Below, one piece after another: positions 57,864-64,000 of a DNA stretch of 64,000 nt. Each line of letters opens with the position of its first letter. Position 1 is the first letter of the stretch. The DNA is from VRUE01 sp036379955 (GTDB lineage Bacteria; Actinomycetota; Thermoleophilia; Solirubrobacterales; 70-9), in NCBI GenBank assembly GCA_036379955.1, contig DASVFR010000056.1, forward strand, positions 6,132 to 70,131, read 5' to 3'. Under the pieces are notes generated by a model, which was not told the DNA's origin, did no database searches, and was given only the letters and a program-made list of their open reading frames with translations. Both the position numbers and the translations under genes were made by a program.

Positions 57864-58883
57864 ATGACGCGCGCGGACGCGTGTGCGGGGATCCTCTGGG
57901 CGGGGGCGACCTTCTACGCGCTCTTCGGCGGAGCGGACTTTGGCGGCGGGCTCTGGGACCTGGTCGCCGGCGGGGCCGAGCGTGGGGAGCGGCCGCGGGC
58001 CGCGATCCAGCGCTCGTTGACTCCCGTCTGGGAGGCCAACCACGTCTGGCTGATCTTCATCCTCGTCGTCCTCTGGACCGCCTTCCCACCCGCCTTCAGC
58101 GCCGTGATGACGACCCTCTACGTGCCGTTGGCGCTGGCCGCTCTCGGCATCGTCCTGCGCGGCTCGGGCTTCGCCTTCCGCAAGTCGATCGAGGGGCTGG
58201 GAGGGCGCCGCGCCGCCGGCGCCACCTTCGCGATCTCCTCGCTGTTGACGCCGTTCTTCATGGGCACGGTGGTCGGCGCGGTAGCCGACGGCAACGTCCC
58301 GGCAGCCGGCGACGGCGACGCCTGCTCCAGCTGGCTGCAGCCGCTGCCGCTGCTCACCGGGGCGATGTTCGTCGCCACCGGCGCCTACCTCGCCGCCGTC
58401 TTCCTCGTCGGCGACGCCCGCCGCGCCGGCGATGAGGAGATGCAGCGCTACTTCGCCCGCCGGGCACTGCTCGCCGCCGCCGTGGCCGGCGTCGCGGCCG
58501 CCTTCGGCCTGGTCGAGCTGCACGCCGAAACCCGTTACGTCTTCGACCGGCTGGTGCACGAGGGCCTGCCGCTGGTGATCGCCTCGGCGCTCTGCGGCCT
58601 CGGCGTGCTCGCGATCCTGCTGGCCGCGGCCCGCCGTGGCGCAGTGCCCAGCTCCCGCCTCCTGCGTCCGCTCGCCGCCGGCGCCGCCGTCGCCGTGATC
58701 TGGGGCTGGGGCGTCGCCCAGTTCCCCTACCTGCTGCCGACCTCGCTGACGATTTCGGACGCCGCCGCCCCGCCTGACACGCTCGCCATCGTGATCGTCG
58801 TCTTCCTCTTTGCCGCCGTCCTCGTCCTGCCGGCGCTCGGCCTCCTCTACTGGTTGAGCCAGAAGGAGCTGTTGGAGGAGTAG
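57864..58883 (+). CDS. cydB: Cytochrome bd ubiquinol oxidase subunit II
   Basis: 339 residues. FYALFGGADFGGGLWDLVAG and TPVWEANHVWLIFILVVLWTAF are the conserved CydB segments; eight helices follow. ATG 57864 has GGGAGGGTGG upstream. Forms the oxidase with CydA. No cydCD assembly genes in view. Confidence 0.92.
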   Translation: MTRADACAGILWAGATFYALFGGADFGGGLWDLVAGGAERGERPRAAIQRSLTPVWEANHVWLIFILVVLWTAFPPAFSAVMTTLYVPLALAALGIVLRGSGFAFRKSIEGLGGRRAAGATFAISSLLTPFFMGTVVGAVADGNVPAAGDGDACSSWLQPLPLLTGAMFVATGAYLAAVFLVGDARRAGDEEMQRYFARRALLAAAVAGVAAAFGLVELHAETRYVFDRLVHEGLPLVIASALCGLGVLAILLAAARRGAVPSSRLLRPLAAGAAVAVIWGWGVAQFPYLLPTSLTISDAAAPPDTLAIVIVVFLFAAVLVLPALGLLYWLSQKELLEE

Positions 58884-58888
58884 ACGGC

Positions 58889-59563
58889 GTGGATGGCACG
58901 ACGATCAAAGCGGTCCTCTTCGACATCGACGGGACGCTGCTCGTCACCGGCGGCGCCGGCGGCGTCGCCTGGCAGCGCGCCTTCGAGGAGCTGCACGGGG
59001 TCGAGGCCGACGTCGCCGAGCACACCGACGCCGGGATGACCGACCCCGAGATCGTCAAGATCGTCTTCCGCGAGGTGATCGGTCGCGAGGGCAGCGCCGA
59101 GGAGCGCGCCCAGGCGATCGGCGCCTACCTCAAGCACCTGCCGGACGCGGTCGCCGAGTCAGAGGGCTACCGGGTCATGCCCGGGATCGAGGCGCTGCTG
59201 CCGCGGCTGATCGAGAAGGGCCTGCTGCTCGGCCTCGTCACCGGCAACGTCGAGGCCGCCGCCCACATCAAGCTCGCCCGCGCCCACCTCAACCGCTTCT
59301 TCTCCTTCGGCGGCTACGGCTCCGATTCCCCAAATCGCACCGAGGTCACCGAAGCCGCCCTGCACCGTGGCTCGCTCGTCTCCGGCGGGGAGCTGGATGG
59401 CAACGCGATCGCCGTAGGCGACACCCCCCGCGACGTAGCCGCCGGCCACGGCGCCGGCATCCGCGTAGCTGGTGTCGCCACTGGCGCCTACACCGTCGAC
59501 GAGCTAGAACAAGCTGGCGCAGACTGGTCCCTCAAGTCCGTCAGCCGCAACTTCCCTGCCTAA
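58889..59563 (+). CDS. HAD-superfamily phosphatase
   Basis: 224 residues. VLFDIDGTLLVTGGAGG (motif I with the nucleophilic aspartate), LVTGNVEAAAHIKL (motif II/cap exit) and AIAVGDTPRDVAAGHGAG (motif IV). A phosphoglycolate-phosphatase-like cap (about 20-95) is present. Starts six bases after cydB, so probably co-transcribed. Substrate unknown. Confidence 0.82.
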   Translation: MDGTTIKAVLFDIDGTLLVTGGAGGVAWQRAFEELHGVEADVAEHTDAGMTDPEIVKIVFREVIGREGSAEERAQAIGAYLKHLPDAVAESEGYRVMPGIEALLPRLIEKGLLLGLVTGNVEAAAHIKLARAHLNRFFSFGGYGSDSPNRTEVTEAALHRGSLVSGGELDGNAIAVGDTPRDVAAGHGAGIRVAGVATGAYTVDELEQAGADWSLKSVSRNFPA

Positions 59564-59678
59564 GAGCGCACCCCGGTGGGGGTGGAACGTTTTAGCCTTT
59601 TCGTAGCAAGCACTGGAGGCGCCAGCCCAATCCCACTTCTCGGAAAGGCGCAAGTGGAACCCCCACCGGGGTGCGCTC
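59564..59678. terminator. Long-loop inverted repeat between convergent genes
   Basis: Perfect 20-base arms at 59564-59583 and 59659-59678 begin right after the HAD stop codon and end just before the cfa stop. The 75-base interior has no gene. Likely shared terminator; its GAGCGCACC core resembles family A. Confidence 0.6.
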
Positions 59679-59680
59679 TC

Positions 59681-60892
59681 CTACGCCAGCGAGCAGCGAG
59701 CCTGGTAGATCGACAGGAACCCGTTCTCGAAGCCGTTTCTCGCCGCCCGCAGGTATAGCCGCCAGACGCGCACCCGTTCGGGACCGGCCAGGCGCAGCGC
59801 CTCGTCCAGGTTCTCGTCGAGGCGACGCGCCCAGTGGCGCAGGGTCTCGGCGTAGTCGGCGCCGTGCTCGGAGACGTGGCGGGTGACGAGGCCGGCTCGT
59901 TCCAGCGCCAGCAGCACGCGCGAGAGGTGCAGCGGTTCGCCGTCGGGGAAGACGTAGCGCTCGGAGAAGGCGCCGGCGTCGGGATCGGTGTGGCGCAGGC
60001 GGGCGATGCCGTGGTTGAGCAGCCGCCCGCCCGGCTCCAGCAGCCCGGCCAGGGTGCGCGCGTAGACGTCGATCTGCTCCTCGCCGACGTGCTCGACCAT
60101 CCCAATCGAGGCGATCGCGTCGAAGCGCTCCCCGGTGGAGGCAAGGTCGCGGTAGTCCATCACCCGGATCTCGACCCGGTCGGCGACCCCGGCCTCCTCC
60201 GTGCGCCTGCGGGCCAGCTCGGCCTGCGGCGGCGAGAGCGTGATGCCGACCACCCTCGCGCCGTACTTCGTCGCCGCCCGCAGCGGGAAGGCCCCCCAGC
60301 CGCAGCCGACGTCGAGCACCCGGTCGCCTTCGCTCAGCGCCAGCTTGCGCGCCACCGTGTCGAGCTTCTCTTCCTGCGCCTGCTCCAGGGTCTCCGCGCC
60401 CTCGGCCCAGAAGGCGCAGCTGTAGGTCATCGAGGCGTCGAGGAAGAGGGCGAAGAACTCGTTGGAGACGTCGTAGTGGTGGCGGACTGCCTTGGCGTCG
60501 CGCTCCTTGCTGTGGCGGCGGCCGCTGAGCACCAGCTCGGCTGCCGGCCGGCGCGGCGGCCGCTGGATGCCGGCGGCGCGCACCGCGGCGAGCAGCAGGC
60601 GCGCCATGTCGCCGCCCTGCAGCGGCGGCGGCTGCCAGGTGTCGAGCAGCTCGATCACGGCGTCCATGTCGTCGACCTCGATCGCGCCGCTGACGTAGGC
60701 GCGGCCGAGACCGAGCTGTCCCGGTGCCCGCAGCGCGTGCGCCGCGGCCAGCGGCGAGCGCACGAAGAAGGTCGGCCCGGCGCCGTCGGTCGCCGGCAGT
60801 CGCGTCCCGTCCCAGAACTCGACCGAGAAGGGCCGCTCGGGGATTCGGGCCTCTATCTCACGTCGCAGGGGAGCGGTACTGGAGAACGCCAA
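59681..60892 (-). CDS. Cyclopropane-fatty-acyl-phospholipid synthase-like methyltransferase
   Basis: 403 residues. The SAM motif is VLDVGCGWGAFPLRAATKYG, preceded by VRHHYDVSNEFFALFLDASMTYSCAFW, the CFAS-family region. GMVEHVGEEQIDVYARTL carries the conserved glutamate. The enzyme methylates lipid double bonds with SAM. The TTG at 60892 lies seven bases after TAAAGT; an ATG at 60946 is the alternative. The divergent desaturase next door makes the double bonds it could modify. Confidence 0.82.
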   Translation of the reverse strand: MAFSSTAPLRREIEARIPERPFSVEFWDGTRLPATDGAGPTFFVRSPLAAAHALRAPGQLGLGRAYVSGAIEVDDMDAVIELLDTWQPPPLQGGDMARLLLAAVRAAGIQRPPRRPAAELVLSGRRHSKERDAKAVRHHYDVSNEFFALFLDASMTYSCAFWAEGAETLEQAQEEKLDTVARKLALSEGDRVLDVGCGWGAFPLRAATKYGARVVGITLSPPQAELARRRTEEAGVADRVEIRVMDYRDLASTGERFDAIASIGMVEHVGEEQIDVYARTLAGLLEPGGRLLNHGIARLRHTDPDAGAFSERYVFPDGEPLHLSRVLLALERAGLVTRHVSEHGADYAETLRHWARRLDENLDEALRLAGPERVRVWRLYLRAARNGFENGFLSIYQARCSLA

Positions 60893-60944
60893 GACAGCGA
60901 CTTTACCTTTCCCGATGCCGGAGCCCGTATGATCGCGGCCTTCC

Positions 60945-61874
60945 ATGGCAGGCGCGGGGCCTCTCCCATCCGACATCCAGCCGGTCGCCAACGAGACGCG
61001 CGATCGCATCATCACCGGTTTGGTGACGCTGATCCCGTTCGTCGCGATCGGGTTTGCGGGATGGCAGGTCTGGGGCGAGGCCCTGCACTGGAGCGACGTC
61101 TTCCTCTTCGGAGGCATGTACCTGTTCACGGGACTGGGGATAACGGTCGGCTTTCACCGCCACCTCACTCACCGCAGCTTCAAGACGACGAAGTGGCTGC
61201 ACGGGTTGCTCGGGATCCTCGGCTCGGCGGCGATCGAGGGCCCGGTGATCTCCTGGGTCGCCGACCACCGCAAGCACCACACCTTCTCCGATGAACTGGG
61301 CGACCCGCACAGCCCCCACGTCGACCACGGCCACGGCTGGTCGGGGGCGATGCGCGGCCTCTTCCACGCCCACATGGGTTGGCTCTTCATCCACACCCAG
61401 CGCGGCAACAAGGAGCGCTTCGCGCCGGATCTGATCGAGGACCCGGTGATCAGCTGGGTCGACCGCACCTTCCTGGTCTGGGCGATCGGCGGCCTCCTGC
61501 TCCCCTTCTTCCTCGGCTGGATCGTCGGCGGCACCCTCTTCGCCGCCGTCACCGGCCTGCTCTGGGGCGGCCTGATCCGCGTCTTCGTCCTGCACCACTT
61601 CACCTACAGCATCAACTCGCTCTGCCACGTCTTCGGCAACCGCGACTACGAGACGACCGACCAGTCCCGCAACCTCGCCCTGATCGCGATTCCGACCTTC
61701 GGCGAGGCCTGGCACAACAACCACCACGCCTTCCCGACCTCGGCCGTCCACGGGCTCGGTCGCTGGCAGTTCGACTTCTCGGCGCTGGTCATCGACAGCC
61801 TCGAGCGCGTCGGCCTCGTCTGGGACGTGGTCCGGGTCTCACCAGAGCGCCTTGCCGCCAAGGCGGTCTCCTAG
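60945..61874 (+). CDS. Acyl-CoA/acyl-lipid desaturase
   Basis: 309 residues. Three histidine boxes of membrane desaturases: GFHRHLTHRSF, VADHRKHHTFSD and EAWHNNHHAFP, which hold the di-iron centre, with four hydrophobic segments. Should introduce a delta-9-type double bond in fatty acyl chains. ATG 60945 with TATGAT at 60928-60933. Its stop overlaps the convergent gene's stop in CTAG (61871-61874). Confidence 0.87.
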   Translation: MAGAGPLPSDIQPVANETRDRIITGLVTLIPFVAIGFAGWQVWGEALHWSDVFLFGGMYLFTGLGITVGFHRHLTHRSFKTTKWLHGLLGILGSAAIEGPVISWVADHRKHHTFSDELGDPHSPHVDHGHGWSGAMRGLFHAHMGWLFIHTQRGNKERFAPDLIEDPVISWVDRTFLVWAIGGLLLPFFLGWIVGGTLFAAVTGLLWGGLIRVFVLHHFTYSINSLCHVFGNRDYETTDQSRNLALIAIPTFGEAWHNNHHAFPTSAVHGLGRWQFDFSALVIDSLERVGLVWDVVRVSPERLAAKAVS

Positions 61875-62866
61875 GGCGATTCCTTCGCCTCGTACCAGTC
61901 GACCCAGGCGCCGCAAGCAAACGGGAGAGGGACGATGCGGGGCCCGCCGGCCTTGACCGCCACCAGTTCGCCGAGGACCGCCTTCCCCGAGTAGCCGCTG
62001 AGGCGCTGCAGCGATGTCGGATCGTCGGCGGTGATGGTGAAGCGGGCCGCCCCCCCGTCGCTGCGCAGGTTGCCGGCCGGCCAGAACTGCCCGTTGCTGG
62101 CGAGGCTGATCGTCGTCGGTCGCTGCCCGTCCTGAGCCGCCGGCAGCGGCTGGCGCAGCAGTCCGGGCGCGGTCAGCGTCAGGCCGAAGGGCGAGAAGTA
62201 CTGCAGGGAGAGCTCCCACTTGCCCGGTGGCAGCCGCAGTGTCTGGAAGGCGCTCTCTCCCGTCCGCAGTTCCGAGTCCGGGGACCAGCGCCCCTTGCCA
62301 CCGATCACGGCGCCGCTGAACAGCGAGGCCCGGCCGCGGTTGCCGAAGAGGATGCGCAGCTCCGGCGCGTCGCAGTCGGCGTGCGCCGCCGGCTCGGTCC
62401 CCTCGAGCAGCACGTGGCGGTTCTCCGGTGCCGGCCCGGTCCGCCTCCAGAGCAGGTAGGACGGGGTGGAGGCGACCTGCTTGAAGTTGGGCGGAGCCTG
62501 GCTGTTCCAGGCCGCCCGCCCGGTGATCACGTAGGGGAAGCGGTTCAGCGTCGTCCGTGAGAAGGAGTCGAAGTCGATCGGGCTGTAGGCGTCGCCGGTG
62601 TCGAAGGGCTTCTCGGGACTGGCGGCGACCTCGGCGTCGGGGAACTCGACCAGGGGGACGTGCGTGTCGGCACCCATCAGCTCGTAGGCCGCGTAGCGGT
62701 CCTGTCCCGCGTAGAGGACGGGTTCGCCTTCGATCTCCGGGATGAACGCCTGCAGCTCCGCCCCGTGCCCCGGCGGCCCCACCGGCGCATCCCGCAGCAC
62801 CAACAAGCTCGAGTACCCCGCCCCGGCGACGAACACCACCGCCAGCGCCGCCCACCCGACTCGCAC
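61871..62866 (-). CDS. C-terminal part of a large membrane protein (extracellular beta domain), split by a probable frameshift
   Basis: 332 residues from GTG 62866. One helix (VGWAALAVVFVAGAGYSSLLV) is followed by an outside domain of alternating strands (GEPVLYAGQDRYAAYELMGA, PYVITGRAAWNSQAPPNFKQ, and a jelly-roll-like end: LRLPPGKWELSLQYFSPFGL, FTITADDPTSLQRLSGYSGK). The upstream frame (62867-64000) ends its sensible sequence exactly where this one begins. Deleting one base in the CCCC run at 62870-62873 joins them. So this is probably one gene; two coupled genes are the alternative. Confidence 0.6.
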   Translation of the reverse strand: MRVGWAALAVVFVAGAGYSSLLVLRDAPVGPPGHGAELQAFIPEIEGEPVLYAGQDRYAAYELMGADTHVPLVEFPDAEVAASPEKPFDTGDAYSPIDFDSFSRTTLNRFPYVITGRAAWNSQAPPNFKQVASTPSYLLWRRTGPAPENRHVLLEGTEPAAHADCDAPELRILFGNRGRASLFSGAVIGGKGRWSPDSELRTGESAFQTLRLPPGKWELSLQYFSPFGLTLTAPGLLRQPLPAAQDGQRPTTISLASNGQFWPAGNLRSDGGAARFTITADDPTSLQRLSGYSGKAVLGELVAVKAGGPRIVPLPFACGAWVDWYEAKESP

Positions 62867-64000
62867 CCACCCCGACTTCGGGGCCGAGCTCGAAGAGGAG
62901 GGGGCGGATCGCGATCAGCATCGCCAGCGGGGCGGCGATCATCAGCGCCTTCGCCTGCGAGTACTCGCCGCTGGTCGCAAGTGCGGCGAGATAGAGGACC
63001 GTGCAGGCGGCAAGCGCGACTGGCACCGCGTACTGGCGTCGCCGCAGCCACCAGGCCGTTCCGAGCACCAGCGCGAGCACGCCGATCGCGATCGCCACCC
63101 CGGTCAGGTGCGCGCCGCCGGCGGCGCTCAGCCGGTAGTTGGAGGCAGGCCAGACGCCGAGCGCCTCGACCGGCGAGACCGGTCCGTAGGTATTCGTTCC
63201 TGCGACCCGGTTGAAGCCATGGACGAAGGCGAAGGGCCCGACCAGCATCGCCGTAACGGCCAGGCCGCCGAGAAGGACGAGCGGCAGCAGCACCTGCGGT
63301 CGCAGCAGTGTCCGGGCCAGTGCTCGCGGCCGTAGCGCCGTCCGGATCTCAGGCACGGTCGCTGCCCAGAAGACGACGATCCCCAGCGGCCAGGCGAGCC
63401 CCGCGAAGCTATACGAGAAGAAGATCCCCCCCGCGAGCGCCAGCGGCGCCAGCCACCACCAACTCCCCGAGGCCGACGGGCCGAAAAGCGCTGACATAGT
63501 GCGCTTTTCGGCCCGTCGGCCTCGGTCGAGGTCGTGCAGGTAGACGGCGAAGGCGAGGACGAAGAGCGCCTCGGCGGTCTCCTTGAAGGCGCCCTGGGCG
63601 TAGTAGGAGGCCCCGAGGTAGGGCACCGCGACGAGGACCGCGGCGAGCACCCGTCGTACCGGCCCCAGATCGCCGAGCGCCCCAAGCGCCGTGACCGCCG
63701 TCAGCACCCCGATCGCGAGGATCTCGCCGACGAAGGCCTGGCCGAGGCCGATCCCGGGCAGCGCCGCGACCGCGTCGGCGAGCGCGTGTGGGCCCAGCGG
63801 GTAGCCGGCTTCCGGCGCCGGCCCCAGACCGCTGCGCAGCCACTCGGCCCAGGCCAGGTGCAGCCCGAGGTCGTTGTTGAAGCCGACACCGAGGAACCCC
63901 CAGCGGCCGCTGACCGCAAAGGGGATCGAGAGAACCAAGACGACCACCGCCGCGACCGCCAGCCCCACCCAACCCGGGGCCGATGGGCCGAAAAGCGCTG
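62867..64000 (-). CDS. N-terminal part of a large polytopic membrane protein (glycosyltransferase-like), 5' end at window edge
   Basis: At least ten hydrophobic segments, starting VGLAVAAVVVLVLSIPFAVSG; FNNDLGLHLAWAEWLRSG and YYAQGAFKETAEALFVLAFA are like the loops of GT-C-type or dolichyl-phosphate-mannose-dependent transferases. No catalytic motif is certain. GTG 63968 may start it, but the frame remains open to the edge and codes ALFGPSA, as does the palindrome at 63467. A family B palindrome interrupts the protein in frame. The nonsense frame continues to 61839 past the shift; I do not count that. Confidence 0.55.
63467..63525. repeat. Palindromic repeat, family B copy 3, in frame inside a gene
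   Basis: Arms of 25 bases (63467-63491, 63501-63525), perfectly paired, flank a nine-base loop. It codes the linker RRAEKRTMSALFGPSA within the membrane protein without breaking its frame. Confidence 0.75.
63976..64000. repeat. Palindromic repeat, family B copy 4 (cut by window edge)
   Basis: GGGGCCGATGGGCCGAAAAG and the following GCGCTG repeat the left arm of the copy at 63467 with one difference. The right arm would lie outside the window. Confidence 0.55.

Noticed and set aside
60944..60947. cfa and desaturase start codons overlapping in CATG, as for zwf/gnd
   Set aside because: An ATG for cfa exists at 60946, but the TTG at 60892 lies seven bases after TAAAGT and gives the expected N-terminus, so the overlap is probably accidental.

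Overview
The window is about 64 kb of dense, high-GC bacterial chromosome. Everything points to an actinobacterium, most likely Thermoleophilia/Solirubrobacterales; this lineage call is inference. The supporting features are a predicted F420-NADP oxidoreductase, DtxR/IdeR-type iron boxes, heavy GTG start use, and many start codons lying 6-9 bases after a TANNNT -10 box, which implies leaderless transcripts. There is no CRISPR array, prophage structural gene or rRNA. Three tRNA genes are present: Ser-TGA, Ser-GCT and Arg-ACG.

Layout. 1-475: end of an O-methyltransferase. 492-6650: a decayed integrated element in tRNA-Ser(TGA). It is bounded by a 57-bp duplication of the tRNA 3' part and holds a candidate structured RNA with a strong terminator, an intact hicB beside a hicA broken by a 10-bp tandem duplication, an integrase C-terminal remnant, an RHS/YD-repeat secreted protein and a frameshifted DsbA-like pseudogene. 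6739-20325: MFS transporters, an FAD lactone oxidase, a PLP alanine-racemase-fold enzyme, a P450, pyruvate kinase, an F420-NADP reductase, an enoyl-CoA hydratase, a DUF4442 protein and a secreted Ig-repeat protein after tRNA-Arg. 20408-27692: pdxH, then a substrate-uptake and oxygenation module made of a binding lipoprotein, a GntR regulator and the operon livH-livMG(fused)-livF-Rieske oxygenase.

27807-41036 is mixed housekeeping: a catalytically degenerate aldo/keto reductase, a phosphoesterase, LtrA, a DHA2 exporter, a metallo-beta-lactamase-fold protein, a PQQ-propeller protein, a GH-A-type secreted protein, a ureohydrolase and RecQ. 41148-44438 is the ferrous/ferric iron uptake operon efeU-efeB-efeO with two iron boxes. 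44518-56404 gathers the pentose phosphate pathway (zwf, gnd, pgl, rpiA, tkt, tal, pgi), interrupted by two adjacent toxin-antitoxin-like pairs and an FAD oxidase. It is followed by cytochrome bd oxidase (cydAB), a HAD phosphatase, a cyclopropane-fatty-acid-synthase-like methyltransferase, a fatty acid desaturase and a large membrane protein cut by the window edge.

The most unusual features are: divergent zwf and gnd whose start codons overlap inside one CATG, each promoter lying in the other's coding sequence; families of long, near-perfect palindromes, two of which lie in frame inside genes (recQ and the terminal membrane protein); the tRNA-Ser element with its pseudogenes and candidate ncRNA; and a two-gene nucleotidyltransferase toxin-antitoxin-like operon with an 11+11 bp palindrome at its start codon.
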